Notes: a model not told the origin generated them from the letters alone. Shown: positions 45,515-55,068, counted from the stretch's first letter. The stretch is DNA of 64,000 nt from Corynebacterium yonathiae (GCF_022288805.1 NZ_JAKOPM010000003.1:119901-183900), one strand, 5' to 3'. Numbers and translations: made by a program.

Positions 45515-45560
45515 ATCGCCGCCCGCCTGCCCTACGGCAAGGCGCAGGCGGCGATTTTAT
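45515..45560 (+). terminator. Terminator after ndh
   Basis: ATCGCCGCCCGCCTGC pairs with GCAGGCGGCGAT (one bulged C), followed by TTTTATTT. Confidence 0.88.
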
Positions 45561-45661
45561 TTCTCCAGCGCTGGCCATTGCTAGTGCTGAAACTCCCTTA
45601 AATCGATACTTAAGCCCTGATTTTCGCACATAGTTTCCGCCACCTTTGTTAGGCTGAAAAA

Positions 45662-45745
45662 CGCAACATGGGGTGCCGCACGCGATGCGGCTGAGAAATA
45701 CCCATCGAACCTGCACTCAGTTAGAACTAGCGAAGGGATAGTTGT
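45662..45745 (+). ncRNA. TPP (THI-box) riboswitch
   Basis: The conserved THI elements appear in order: CATGGGGTGCC, GCGGCTGAGAAATACCC, GAACCTG, CAGTTAGAACTAGCGAAGGGA. CAAC (45664-45667) can pair with GTTG (45741-45744) to close P1. The 3' aptamer strand AAGGGA at 45733-45738 is also the SD of thiM, 5 bases before its GTG. TPP binding would therefore hide the SD directly. A TAGGCT box at 45652-45657 is the probable -10. Confidence 0.93.
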
Positions 45746-46556
45746 GGATTATGCTTTTCTGCGCGCACATGATGCTGTGCGCGAGTCCACGCCGCTTATT
45801 CAATGCTTGACCAATAAGGTCGTCAGCAACGTCACTGCCAATGCCCTCCTTGCGATCGGCGCCAGCCCGGCGATGGTCGATACGCCGGAGGAATCGGGTG
45901 AGTTTGCACAAGTAGCCAGCGGCATTTTAATAAATTGCGGCACGCCCAGCTCCGAGCAGTACGGCGGCATGCGCGCGGCTATCGCGGGAGCGAGTTCCGC
46001 GCAGACCCCGTGGGTACTCGATCCGGTTGGCGCCGGTGGCCTAACTCACCGCACCGAGTTCATGCGCGAGGTGCTGCCACAAAATCCAGCGGCAATCCGC
46101 GGTAATGCCTCAGAAATTATCGCGCTCGAAGGTACAGGCCGTGGCGGCCGTGGCGTCGAATCGACGGACGGTGTGGAAGCCGCGTTGGATTCCGCCGTGG
46201 CGCTTTCCCGAGATACCGGAGCCGTCGTGGCTATTTCCGGCCCGCACGACCTTATCGTCCACGTAGACGACGAGATTCGCGCTGTCTACCTGCACTCGGG
46301 TCATCCAATGCTCCAAAACGTCATTGGCACAGGATGTTCACTCGGCGCCATTTGCGCAGCTTATTTGGCTGCATGGGAAGATCCCTTCGAAGCAATCGTC
46401 GCCGCCCACGCACACGTGGGCGCAGCAGGCAGTGTGGCAGCGGAAAAGCATCAGGCTCCCGGCTCCTTTGCTGTTGCTTGGTTGGATGCCCTATTCGACA
46501 TCCCGACAGCGGATATCGAGGGCCTCATCAAGGTCACAGACGTAGAGGGGATCTAG
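45744..46556 (+). CDS. thiM: Hydroxyethylthiazole kinase
   Basis: Phosphorylates salvaged 4-methyl-5-(2-hydroxyethyl)thiazole for thiamine synthesis. 270 residues. Ribokinase-like fold; [28 protein letters not shown] at the N-terminus is characteristic (quoted motif region spans residues ~12-40). The anion-hole GTGCSLGAI is near residue 195. The start is GTG 45744, which lies within the P1 stem of the riboswitch. First gene of thiM-thiE-thiD/tenA. Confidence 0.96.
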   Translation: MDYAFLRAHDAVRESTPLIQCLTNKVVSNVTANALLAIGASPAMVDTPEESGEFAQVASGILINCGTPSSEQYGGMRAAIAGASSAQTPWVLDPVGAGGLTHRTEFMREVLPQNPAAIRGNASEIIALEGTGRGGRGVESTDGVEAALDSAVALSRDTGAVVAISGPHDLIVHVDDEIRAVYLHSGHPMLQNVIGTGCSLGAICAAYLAAWEDPFEAIVAAHAHVGAAGSVAAEKHQAPGSFAVAWLDALFDIPTADIEGLIKVTDVEGI

Positions 46557-47186
46557 ATGAGTATTGACTGGTCGCTCTATCTGGTCACCGATCCAGACCT
46601 GGCAGGCGGGCGTGACAACGTGGTTCCCATCGTGCGGGAGGCTTTACGCGGCGGCGTCACCGTCGTCCAGCTGCGGGACAAGGAGGCTAGCGATGAGCAG
46701 ATTGAGCGCACCGCGCGCGAACTGCTTGCTGTACTGGGCGATGTCCCACTGTTTATCAACGACCGCGTGGAGGTGGCAGCGAAGCTCGGCTGCCACCTCC
46801 ACATCGGGCAGGATGACATGGCCTTTCGCGAAGCCCGGCAGAGGCTGGGAGAAGGCCAACTTATCGGTTTATCCATCGGCAGCCAAGCAGAACTTGCCGC
46901 CATTTCGGATGACACGCGCCCAGATGTCATCGGCATCGGACCCGTGTATTCAACCGCTACGAAGAGGAACGCCCCAGCCGGCATGGGCCCAGCTAAGGCC
47001 GCCGCACTCGCCCGCACCGCACGCGAGCGAGGTATCGATTCCGTCGCTATCGGCGGCATCAAAGCCCATAATGCGCACGAGCTGACCGGCACCGATTTCT
47101 CCGGAATTTGCGTCGTTAGCGACATCATGGCAGCTGAGGACGCTGCCGCAGCCGCCGCCCAACTTAAGGAGGCTTTTCATGTCTAA
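46557..47186 (+). CDS. thiE: Thiamine-phosphate synthase
   Basis: Joins HMP pyrophosphate and thiazole phosphate to give thiamine phosphate. 209 residues, TIM barrel. Motifs: YLVTDPDLAGGR, VTVVQLRDKEASDEQ, FINDRVEVA, LHIGQDDM, IGIGPVYSTATK, AIGGIKAHN. ATG 46557 directly follows the thiM stop. Its 3' end overlaps thiD by 8 bases, so translation is coupled. Confidence 0.97.
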   Translation: MSIDWSLYLVTDPDLAGGRDNVVPIVREALRGGVTVVQLRDKEASDEQIERTARELLAVLGDVPLFINDRVEVAAKLGCHLHIGQDDMAFREARQRLGEGQLIGLSIGSQAELAAISDDTRPDVIGIGPVYSTATKRNAPAGMGPAKAAALARTARERGIDSVAIGGIKAHNAHELTGTDFSGICVVSDIMAAEDAAAAAAQLKEAFHV

Positions 47187-48714
47187 AGGTATCTATCCCC
47201 GAGTACTGTCCATCGCGGGTACAGATCCCACGGGCGGAGCGGGCATCCAAGCTGATCTCAAGTCCATCGCTGCTGCGGGCGGTTATGGCATGAACGTGGT
47301 AACAGCCCTGGTGGCCCAAAACACCCAGGGCGTTCGCAGCGTTCATGTTCCGCCAGTGGAGTTTTTGCAAGAGCAGCTGGACTCAGTTATCGACGATGTG
47401 GAAATCGACGCGGTGAAAATCGGCATGCTTGCCGACGCCTCCATTACCGCCAAGGTCGCGGACTTTCTGCGCCGCCTCCCAGAGGATATTCCCGTGGTAC
47501 TCGATCCGGTCATGGTGGCAACCAGTGGAGATAGGCTACTAGAAAAGGAAGCAGAACAGGCCGTGCGTGATCTGTGCTCCCAAGTAGACCTCATCACTCC
47601 GAACCTGAAGGAATTGGCGGTACTTACCCACACGAAGGAGGCGGAGAATCTCGAGGAGGCCGTTGCCACAGCTAAAGAATGGTCCAAGTCCGCTGATACG
47701 GCGGTCGTCGTCAAGGGCGGGCACCTAGATGCCGATATCGCCGATAATGCGGTGGTCAACGCCGATGGGACCGTGCACCGAGTCGCCTCGAGTCGCGTGG
47801 ATACGAAGAATACGCACGGCACAGGCTGCTCGCTCTCGTCTGCACTAGCGACCCGCTTAGGAGCGGGCGATACCCCCGCCGCAGCGCTTGCGTGGTCCAC
47901 CCAGTGGTTGCACGAGGCCATTGCCCATGCAGATGAGCTCCAGGTGGGTAAGGGACACGGCCCCGTGGACCACTTTCATCGCTCGCAACGTCTTATGCAG
48001 GCGGCCTCTACCCTGCCGCAGCCATATCTGTCCGGCAGCCTGAAGGAGCCAGAATACGTCGAGCAGCCCCTCGTCCCTGCGGCCGGACCCCACACCCAAC
48101 GCCTGTGGAACTTGGCTGGGGATCACTGGGAGGCCATCAAGGCGCTACCCTTCATTCGCGCTTTAGGCACAGGAGCTTTAGAAAAAGACGCGTTCAGCTT
48201 CTACCTCGACCAAGATGCTCAATATCTCAACGCCTATTCCAAGGCACTGGCCCGCCTTGCCAGCCAAGCTCCAGAAGCGGAACAGCAATTGCATTGGGCA
48301 GAGGGCGCGCATGACTGCTTAGCGGTAGAGGCTGAGCTGCACCGCGGCTGGCTCGCCGGCGGCATAACGACCGCAGCCTCCCGAGTTACTAGCGCCTATA
48401 CGGATTTCCTCATCCGCTCGACGCATACGGATGACTACGTGGTAGGCGCGGCGGCAGTACTGCCCTGCTACTGGCTCTACGCAGAGGTAGGCCTATACTT
48501 GGCAGAATTTGATTCCCCTGAACATCCCTATCACTCCTGGCTATCCATGTATGGGGGCGAGGACTTCCTCAACGGCGTCCGGGCGAGCCTCGACATTGTC
48601 GAGGAGGCGCTCAGCGGAGCGGATGAACGCACCCGACAGCGAGCCGAACGCGCTTATATCACCGCGAGCCACCACGAGGTCGACTTCTTCGACCAAGCAG
48701 ATAGGCGCTTTTAG
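47179..48714 (+). CDS. thiD: HMP(-P) kinase fused to TenA-like domain
   Basis: Bifunctional protein of 511 residues. Residues ~1-270 are ThiD, which phosphorylates HMP twice: SIAGTDPTGGAGIQADLKS, VLDPVMVATSGDRLL, and THGTGCSLSSALATRLGAG. Residues ~300-511 are a TenA-like domain (WNLAGDHWEAIKALPFIRAL, YFLDQD-type FYLDQDAQYLNAY, and C-terminal HPYHSWLSMYGGEDF), which in salvage pathways releases HMP from amino-HMP or base-degraded thiamine. The active-site Cys of classical TenA (in LLPCYW) appears as VLPCYWLYAEVG. It ends by 4-base overlap with the convergent methyltransferase gene. Confidence 0.95.
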   Translation: MSKGIYPRVLSIAGTDPTGGAGIQADLKSIAAAGGYGMNVVTALVAQNTQGVRSVHVPPVEFLQEQLDSVIDDVEIDAVKIGMLADASITAKVADFLRRLPEDIPVVLDPVMVATSGDRLLEKEAEQAVRDLCSQVDLITPNLKELAVLTHTKEAENLEEAVATAKEWSKSADTAVVVKGGHLDADIADNAVVNADGTVHRVASSRVDTKNTHGTGCSLSSALATRLGAGDTPAAALAWSTQWLHEAIAHADELQVGKGHGPVDHFHRSQRLMQAASTLPQPYLSGSLKEPEYVEQPLVPAAGPHTQRLWNLAGDHWEAIKALPFIRALGTGALEKDAFSFYLDQDAQYLNAYSKALARLASQAPEAEQQLHWAEGAHDCLAVEAELHRGWLAGGITTAASRVTSAYTDFLIRSTHTDDYVVGAAAVLPCYWLYAEVGLYLAEFDSPEHPYHSWLSMYGGEDFLNGVRASLDIVEEALSGADERTRQRAERAYITASHHEVDFFDQADRRF

Positions 48715-49313
48715 GCCAAAAGGTCCGATCCTGGACGCGAGAGGACAGCGACAAGGAAAGTGGAATGCTCCGAGAAGAGCTTCATGTCCCACGAGGAGAA
48801 GGTGAAGTCGACTCGGTAGCCCACCTTCTGCGACATGTCGAGGAAGTCAGAGAACTCCCAGCCACGGCCCTCACCAAAACCGGTAACAAGGCGACCACCC
48901 GGCTTGAGAGACTTAAAAATATTTCGCAATGCCGGCTCGCGGCCTTCCTTCGCTAGAAAGCCCATAACGTTTCCGGCGGATACGGCAATATCGAAAGGTC
49001 CTTCCGGCACCTCTTCCTCGCACAAGTCACCGACGAACCATTGCCCGTCTGGGAAGTCGTGCTCGGCATGCTGGATGAGGATAGGATCGACATCGACCCC
49101 CACTACGCTATGACCGCGGCGAAGCAGCTCCCCGCCTACACGGCCGGTGCCACAGCCGGCGTCGAGGATGGTGGAGTTGCGTTCTACCATGGCGTCGATA
49201 AGCCGGGCCTCACCATTGATGTCTTTGCCCTGTGCAGCAAGCACCTTCCATTTGCGGGCAAAATTATGGGAGTGCTCGGGGTTAGCTTCGGTTACTTCTT
49301 TCCACGTAGGCAT
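48711..49313 (-). CDS. Class I SAM-dependent methyltransferase
   Basis: 200 residues, small-molecule type methyltransferase. SAM-binding motif I ILDAGCGTGRVGGELL is near residue 52, followed by VVGVDVDPILI (acidic loop) and FDIAVSAGNVMGFL (motif IV). The substrate is unknown. The N-terminal ARKWKVLAAQGKDINGEARLIDA is common in such proteins. Convergent with thiD-tenA, divergent from corA across ~108 bases. Confidence 0.92.
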   Translation of the reverse strand: MPTWKEVTEANPEHSHNFARKWKVLAAQGKDINGEARLIDAMVERNSTILDAGCGTGRVGGELLRRGHSVVGVDVDPILIQHAEHDFPDGQWFVGDLCEEEVPEGPFDIAVSAGNVMGFLAKEGREPALRNIFKSLKPGGRLVTGFGEGRGWEFSDFLDMSQKVGYRVDFTFSSWDMKLFSEHSTFLVAVLSRPGSDLLA

Positions 49314-49421
49314 AGATTCGATTATATTACCCGCCTTCGGTGTAAGATTTACCCGCTGCGTAAAATCGCCGCCTACCTACTGGGAACATATCCACACTAC
49401 CGCGCAAAGGAGGCTGAAAAG

Positions 49422-50495
49422 ATGCCATCCGTACCTTCACCCTTTAGGGGCCGCAAGAAGCCCGAGCCTCCGAATAAGCCCTCTTCCCTGCCGGTCCCAC
49501 CGGAACGCGCCATCGAGCACTGCCGCGTCTTTGTTGATGGCGAGTCGCTTCCCGGTGAGTATTCCACTAGCTCCGCCTTGGAAGCCATTGAGGAATACGG
49601 TCGTGGCTTTATTTGGGTAGGCCTGCACGAACCCTATGAGTCCCAGATGACCAAAGTGGCTTCCCAGTTTGGCATCCACGAGCTCATCGTAGAAGACGCC
49701 GTGATGGCCCACCAGCGCCCCAAGCTCGAACGCTACGACGATCAGCTCTTTGTGGTCGCGCGCTCTGTGAACTACCGCGACCACGATGAGGTCACGGATA
49801 AGCGCCAGATCATCTCCACTGGCGAAATCCAGATGATCATGGGCTCCAATTTCATCATCACCGTGCGCCACGGTGCAAAGCTGCCCAACCTGGCTTATAC
49901 GGTAGAGGACGAACAGGATTTGGTGGAGCTTGGCCCCGTTGCTATGGCTTGGAAGATCCTAGATATGATGGTGGACCGCTACTCGGAGATTTCTCGACTC
50001 ATCAGCATCGAGGTCGATGAGTTAGAAGAGGAAATTTTTACCCCTAACCTCAAGTTTGATGTAGACCGCATCTACATGTTCAAACGTGAGGTGCTGGAGA
50101 TGAAACATGCCATCAACCCTCTCTCGGTGGCTTTGAAATCCATGGTCTCAGACCACAAAGACCTAATTTCTAAGCAATTGCGCTCTTACCTGCGCGACGT
50201 CAACGATCACGAACTTGTGGTCAAAGACCAGGTTGCTAGCTTCGATGAACGGCTAACTTCGCTTATCGATGCCTCTGTGGCCAAGGTGACCATGCAGCAA
50301 AACTCGGATATGCGCACCATTTCCGCGGTCGTTGGCATGTGGGCTGCGCCCACTTTGGTGGCCGGTATCTACGGTATGAACTTTGACATCATGCCGGAGC
50401 TGCATTGGGCTTTGGGCTATCCCATGGCGATTATCATCATGGTCCTGGTTGTTCTTGGGCTCTGGGCTTGGTTCCGGAAGAATCACTGGCTCTAA
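49422..50495 (+). CDS. corA: CorA-type Mg2+/Co2+ transporter
   Basis: Pentameric divalent-cation channel of 357 residues. N-terminal cytoplasmic alpha/beta domain, a long stalk helix (SRLISIEVDELEEEIFTPNL and on), and two C-terminal membrane helices. The selectivity signature YGMNFD follows helix 1, and MPELHWALGYP forms the loop between helices. The frame extends upstream to 49041 but only antisense to the methyltransferase gene; ATG 49422 has AAAGGAGG 8-10 bases upstream. Confidence 0.95.
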   Translation: MPSVPSPFRGRKKPEPPNKPSSLPVPPERAIEHCRVFVDGESLPGEYSTSSALEAIEEYGRGFIWVGLHEPYESQMTKVASQFGIHELIVEDAVMAHQRPKLERYDDQLFVVARSVNYRDHDEVTDKRQIISTGEIQMIMGSNFIITVRHGAKLPNLAYTVEDEQDLVELGPVAMAWKILDMMVDRYSEISRLISIEVDELEEEIFTPNLKFDVDRIYMFKREVLEMKHAINPLSVALKSMVSDHKDLISKQLRSYLRDVNDHELVVKDQVASFDERLTSLIDASVAKVTMQQNSDMRTISAVVGMWAAPTLVAGIYGMNFDIMPELHWALGYPMAIIIMVLVVLGLWAWFRKNHWL

Positions 50496-50518
50496 CACTT
50501 GCGGTACGCTCGTGGGCT

Positions 50519-51685
50519 ATGAGCGATATCACTGTCTATGGTGCCACCGGGCTTGTCGGTCAATTGGTGGCGCGCTACCTAGCCTCGATTGACGCGCCAT
50601 CTGTCACTCTCGCGGGACGGAACCGGCCGGTACTGGCTGCACTTCGGGATGAGCTGAACCCGCACTGGGAGATTGCCATCGCCGCCGCCGACGATGCCGC
50701 TGCTGTGGAGCGCATGATTGAGGGCACCCAAGTGCTGATTACTGTAGTCGGCCCCTACAGCCTATATGGGGAAAATGTCCTTGCCGCCTGCGCGCGCCAC
50801 GGCGTGGACTATGTAGATCTGTGCGGTGAGGTTCCGTTCATTCGCCGCAGCATTGATTCCTACCACGCTGAGGCCAAGTCCACCGGTGCGCGCATCATCC
50901 ATTCCTGCGGCTTTGATTCCGTGCCTTCAGATATTGGGATGCTCAACCTTTTTGAAGCCGCGGGAAAGCCATTTGCGCGGGTTGAAATGGTCGTCGACAA
51001 GCTGAAAGGCGGAATCTCGCCGGGCACCATCGAATCTTCCCTGCAGGTCTCGCTAGCCGCGCACGCTGATAAGAATGTAGCCCGCAACCTGCATAACCCT
51101 TACTCCCTCGATCCGGATCCAAAGGCTGGTCCGCGCTTGGAAGGACTCCAGCGGGACTTTGAGGTCAAAGAGTTGGATGGCATTGGGTGGGTGGGCCCAT
51201 TTTTCATGTCCATGTTCAATACCCGCGTGGTGCGACGCTCCAATGCTCTCCTTGGGCGGGCGTGGGGCAAGCGCTTGTTTTATAAGGAAGCATGGTTTGC
51301 CGGGACCGGGTTAGTCGGTCGTGCACGGGCCTATGGTTTGGCGCTTGCCACCAAGCTGCTTTTTGATGGCACCCAATCACGCTTGCGCCCCGTGGTGGAA
51401 AAGGCCCTGCCCACGCCTGGGCTAGAAGGCGCGCATTTCCAAGTCAGTCACCACGGCGTGACCGAGGACGGCGAGCGCTGGCATGCAACCGTCTCAGCAC
51501 AAGGGGACCCAGGCTACGAGGTGACCGCAATGATGCTGAGCCAGGCTGCACTCTGCCTGCTTGATTCCCGCGCCGATTCTGACCGCACAGGCGGCGTACT
51601 TACCCCGGCCACCGGCCTAGCTAAGCCGTATCTGGAACGGCTTTCTTCCCACGGGATGACCTTTACTGCCGCGCGGGTAAGCTAA
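50519..51685 (+). CDS. Saccharopine-dehydrogenase-like / trans-acting enoyl reductase family protein
   Basis: NAD(P)-binding Rossmann protein of 388 residues, like the mycobacterial trans-acting enoyl reductase (Rv2449c/Rv2953 group). N-terminal ITVYGATGLVGQLVARYL binds the nucleotide, YVDLCGEVPFIRRSID and IHSCGFDSVPSDIGM are family motifs. It has no polyketide-synthase neighbour here, so the substrate is unknown. ATG 50519 was chosen over an upstream frame inside corA. Its stop overlaps the convergent thioesterase by 4 bases. Confidence 0.92.
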   Translation: MSDITVYGATGLVGQLVARYLASIDAPSVTLAGRNRPVLAALRDELNPHWEIAIAAADDAAAVERMIEGTQVLITVVGPYSLYGENVLAACARHGVDYVDLCGEVPFIRRSIDSYHAEAKSTGARIIHSCGFDSVPSDIGMLNLFEAAGKPFARVEMVVDKLKGGISPGTIESSLQVSLAAHADKNVARNLHNPYSLDPDPKAGPRLEGLQRDFEVKELDGIGWVGPFFMSMFNTRVVRRSNALLGRAWGKRLFYKEAWFAGTGLVGRARAYGLALATKLLFDGTQSRLRPVVEKALPTPGLEGAHFQVSHHGVTEDGERWHATVSAQGDPGYEVTAMMLSQAALCLLDSRADSDRTGGVLTPATGLAKPYLERLSSHGMTFTAARVS

Positions 51686-52128
51686 TGCAACATCATGGTG
51701 CGCAAAGTGGTGCGGGCTATGAGCTCCCCGCCCTGGCGCATTTCAACACTCCACAGGTGAGTGCGTCCGCCTAGCTGCACCGGCGTGGCCACAGCATCCA
51801 GCTCCCCTTCGCCCGTGGAGCGGATAAAGTCGCTGGAATTATGCACTCCTACCGCGGGGGCATCGGCAGCCACCACGCTGGCAATGGAGGCAACGGTTTC
51901 TGCGATGGAACAATACAGCCCACCATTGGCCACTCCCCAGGGTTGGTGATGCTCGGGTTTTACCTGCAGCTTTGCCCGCGCCTCGCGCGGGCCGACGTGC
52001 GTAAACCGCAGCCCTATCAATTCCGCAAGGCCGCCATTTAAGGCATTAAGTGACGTCAGTTCTTCTGCTGTGAGCACCCGCGTATGAGCGAGGTGAAGTA
52101 AGTCATTGAGTTTTTGCGTATCCGACAT
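51682..52128 (-). CDS. PaaI-type hotdog thioesterase
   Basis: Acyl-CoA thioesterase-like protein of 148 residues, hotdog fold. HHQPWGVANGGLYCSIAETVASI contains the family's helix with the catalytic Asn-Gly-Gly...Glu pattern (residues ~65-85). The C-terminal half HLWSVEMRQGGELIARTTLR is typical. ATG 52128 (MSDTQKL) was chosen over an upstream ATG at 52164. It neighbours gnd, as the Rv1847 homologue is near gnd1 in M. tuberculosis. Confidence 0.93.
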   Translation of the reverse strand: MSDTQKLNDLLHLAHTRVLTAEELTSLNALNGGLAELIGLRFTHVGPREARAKLQVKPEHHQPWGVANGGLYCSIAETVASIASVVAADAPAVGVHNSSDFIRSTGEGELDAVATPVQLGGRTHLWSVEMRQGGELIARTTLRTMMLH

Positions 52129-52174
52129 AGTCCACCAGCCTAGCCATTGATGCCAGCACCGCATCCTAGTGACG

Positions 52175-52180
52175 TAGGAT
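52175..52180 (+). promoter_or_regulatory. -10 box of a leaderless gnd promoter
   Basis: TAGGAT ends 7 bases before the gnd ATG at 52188. Confidence 0.5.
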
Positions 52181-52187
52181 AGACAGC

Positions 52188-53639
52188 ATGACTGATAAGA
52201 ATGAACTTGCTCAAATTGGCGTCGTGGGATTGGCGGTCATGGGTTCTAATTTGGCCCGTAACTTTGCCCGCAACGGCAATACCGTAGCGGTCTACAACCG
52301 CAGCCCTGAAAAGACCCATGCGCTCATTGAGGCTCACGGTGAGGAAGGCAATTTTGTGCCTTCGGAAACCATTGAGGATTTCGTCGCTTCTTTGGAGCGC
52401 CCGCGCAAGGCAATCATCATGGTTAAGGCTGGCAAGGCCACCGATGCGGTCATCGATCAGCTGGCCGAGGCTATGGATGAAGGCGATGTCATTATTGACG
52501 GCGGCAATGCTTTGTTTACGGACACCATTCGCCGCGAAAAGGACGTCGCTGCCCGCGGCAAGCACTTTGTTGGTGCGGGTATCTCTGGCGGCGAGGAGGG
52601 CGCGCTTAATGGCCCATCCATCATGCCCGGCGGCCCGAAGGAATCCTGGGAGACTCTCGGCCCGATTCTTGAGTCCATCGCCGCTAATGTTGATGGCACT
52701 CCATGCGTTACCCACATCGGTCCCGATGGCGCCGGCCACTTTGTCAAGATGGTTCACAATGGCATCGAATACGCCGATATGCAGGTCATCGGCGAGGCTT
52801 ATCAGCTGCTGCGCTACGGCGCGGGAATGGAGCCGGCCGAGATCGCTGAGGTATTCCGCGAATGGAACTCCGGCGACCTCGACTCCTATCTCATTGAAAT
52901 TACCGCGGAGGTCCTAGCTCAGAAGGATCCGGAGACTGGCGCTCCGCTTGTCGACGTCATCGTAGATGCAGCCGGCCAGAAGGGCACCGGCCGCTGGACA
53001 GCCATCAATGGATTAGAGCTCGGTGTTCCCATTACCGGCATCGCCGAATCCGTCTTCGCGCGTGCACTGTCCTCCTCCACAGCGCAGCGCCGCGCCGCCC
53101 AAGAGGGCCAGCTGCCCGCCGGTACCATCAAGGAGCTGGACGTGGACAAGGCAGCGTTCATCGAGGACGTGCGCCGTGCCCTCTATGCAGCCAAGCTAAT
53201 TGCCTACTCCCAGGGCTTCGACGAAATTAAGGCTGGATCCGAGGAGTTCGGCTGGGACGTCGACCCGCGCGACCTAGCCACTATCTGGCGTGGCGGCTGC
53301 ATCATCCGCGCGAAGTTCTTGGACCGCATCCGTGCCGCCTACGACAAGAATGCGGATCTCCCCGCCCTCATCCTCGATCCATACTTCAAGGGTGAGCTGG
53401 AAGATCTCATTGATCCGTGGCGTCGCGTGGTCGTTGCCGCAACTCAGCTGGGTCTTCCCGCCCCAGTCTTTGCCTCTTCCCTCTCCTATTACGACAGCCT
53501 GCGCGCCGAGCGCTTGCCCGCCGCCCTCATTCAGGGCCAACGCGATTTCTTCGGTGCGCACACCTTCAAGCGCACCGATAAACCAGGGGTCTTCCACATT
53601 GAGTGGTCCGGCGACCGCAGCCTGACTCAGACCGACTAG
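52188..53639 (+). CDS. gnd: 6-phosphogluconate dehydrogenase, decarboxylating
   Basis: Oxidative pentose-phosphate enzyme that yields ribulose 5-phosphate, CO2 and NADPH. 483 residues, the usual long form. N-terminal GVVGLAVMGSNLARNFARNG binds NADP (YNRSPEKT gives the Arg for the phosphate). FVGAGISGGEEGALNGPSIMPGG is the substrate loop and VKMVHNGIEYADMQ holds the catalytic Lys. Terminated by the hairpin at 53658-53678. Confidence 0.98.
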   Translation: MTDKNELAQIGVVGLAVMGSNLARNFARNGNTVAVYNRSPEKTHALIEAHGEEGNFVPSETIEDFVASLERPRKAIIMVKAGKATDAVIDQLAEAMDEGDVIIDGGNALFTDTIRREKDVAARGKHFVGAGISGGEEGALNGPSIMPGGPKESWETLGPILESIAANVDGTPCVTHIGPDGAGHFVKMVHNGIEYADMQVIGEAYQLLRYGAGMEPAEIAEVFREWNSGDLDSYLIEITAEVLAQKDPETGAPLVDVIVDAAGQKGTGRWTAINGLELGVPITGIAESVFARALSSSTAQRRAAQEGQLPAGTIKELDVDKAAFIEDVRRALYAAKLIAYSQGFDEIKAGSEEFGWDVDPRDLATIWRGGCIIRAKFLDRIRAAYDKNADLPALILDPYFKGELEDLIDPWRRVVVAATQLGLPAPVFASSLSYYDSLRAERLPAALIQGQRDFFGAHTFKRTDKPGVFHIEWSGDRSLTQTD

Positions 53640-53657
53640 ATTCGCGTCTACTCGATT

Positions 53658-53678
53658 GGGGCCCTTAGGGGCCCCTTT
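53658..53678 (+). terminator. Terminator after gnd
   Basis: GGGGCCC, loop TTAG, GGGCCCC, then TTT, 18 bases after the stop codon. A strong G/C stem with a short T tract. Confidence 0.8.
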
Positions 53679-53747
53679 ACTGTTTCCTAGCAGGCGTTTC
53701 CACTCGAATACGGCAATTGGTCGCGCTGCCGATAGGATGGGAAGGCG

Positions 53748-55049
53748 ATGACTACCTTTGCCGATCTTGGCTTACCCCAGCGCCTGGTGCACGTTTTGCG
53801 CAACCACGGCATCACCGAACCCTTTCCTATTCAGCGCGCCGCGATTCCTGATGCCCTCGCGGGCAAAGATGTACTCGGCCGCGGCCCTACCGGTTCGGGT
53901 AAGACTTATACCTTCGGCCTACCCATGCTAGTGCGCCTTGCCGGAACTGGCGCGTCCAAACCGGCACACCCGCGAGCACTTATCCTCGCCCCGACCCGCG
54001 AGCTGGCGACCCAGATTCACCAGCGACTCGATGAACCAGCAGCAACACTTGGTCTGCGAGTGCTCGCCGTGGTGGGCGGAGTCAATATCAATCACCACAT
54101 CCGCTCGCTCGCACGCCCCGTCGATGTCCTTGTGGCAACCCCTGGTCGGGCTCAAGATCTTACTAATCAGGGCAAGCTACATTTGGATGAGGTCCGCATC
54201 ACTGCCCTGGATGAGGCTGACCAGATGGCCGATATGGGCTTTTTGCCCCAGGTGCGAAAACTCCTGCGGCTGACTCCCGCGCAAGGCCAGCGGATGCTGT
54301 TTTCTGCGACCCTGGACGGGGATGTCAATAAGCTGGTGGAGCAATTCCTTCACGACCCTGTTGCCCACTCCACTGCTCCAGTTCAAGCTGCAGTGGAATC
54401 CATGTCCCACCATCTCTTTTTCGTGGGCGACCGCCCCGCCCGAAACGAAGTTGTGCTGCGCATTGCAGCCCGCCAGGGCAAGACCATCATGTTCATGCGC
54501 ACCAAACACGGCGTGGATAGGCAAGTCAAGAAGCTTCGCCGCGCTGGCATCAACGCCTATCCACTGCATGGCGATAAAGGCCAAGGCGCGCGCACCCGCG
54601 CTATCGAAGGCTTTGCTGACGGCAGCGTGCCAGTGTTGGTCGCCACCGATATCGCCGCTCGCGGAATCGATATTGCGGATGTTTCCCTCGTCGTCCACGT
54701 CGATCCGCCCGCAGAGCACAAGGCCTATCTCCATCGTGCTGGGCGTACAGCCCGCGGCGGCGCAGCAGGCACCGTGATCACCTTGGTAATGGATGAACAG
54801 CGCAAGGAGGTAGGGACTCTCATAAAGAAAGCTGGCGTCGCCGCTACTGAGCACGATATTTCTGGGCGTGATAATCCTGCGGGAACACCTGCGCTCAAGG
54901 AGGTAACGGGTGCTCGTAAACCCAATGGCCCTGCCCTTCCCCCGCCTGGGCAGGCCACTCCCCAGAATCCGGCGAAGACCGCAAAGAAGAAGTCCCCATC
55001 TCAACGCCGCCGTCCGAGTGGTAGAAACACTCGCCGCCGCGACCGCTAA
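53748..55049 (+). CDS. DEAD-box RNA helicase
   Basis: 433-residue RNA helicase with all core motifs: Q-motif (GITEPFPIQRAAIP), motif I GPTGSGKTYTFGLP, ILAPTRELATQ, motif II DEAD in ALDEADQMADMGF, LFSATLDGD, and VATDIAARGIDI with HRAGRTARGG. The C-terminus is a basic tail rich in Lys, Arg and Pro (KTAKKKSPSQRRRP), common in cold-shock or ribosome-associated helicases. The next gene follows 19 bases later with its own SD. Confidence 0.95.
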   Translation: MTTFADLGLPQRLVHVLRNHGITEPFPIQRAAIPDALAGKDVLGRGPTGSGKTYTFGLPMLVRLAGTGASKPAHPRALILAPTRELATQIHQRLDEPAATLGLRVLAVVGGVNINHHIRSLARPVDVLVATPGRAQDLTNQGKLHLDEVRITALDEADQMADMGFLPQVRKLLRLTPAQGQRMLFSATLDGDVNKLVEQFLHDPVAHSTAPVQAAVESMSHHLFFVGDRPARNEVVLRIAARQGKTIMFMRTKHGVDRQVKKLRRAGINAYPLHGDKGQGARTRAIEGFADGSVPVLVATDIAARGIDIADVSLVVHVDPPAEHKAYLHRAGRTARGGAAGTVITLVMDEQRKEVGTLIKKAGVAATEHDISGRDNPAGTPALKEVTGARKPNGPALPPPGQATPQNPAKTAKKKSPSQRRRPSGRNTRRRDR

Positions 55050-55068
55050 GATAAGGAGGAATGCTCTC

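Noticed and set aside
49041..49421. N-terminal extension of CorA
   Set aside because: Antisense to the methyltransferase gene with an intact SAM motif; SD and ATG at 49422 are clear.
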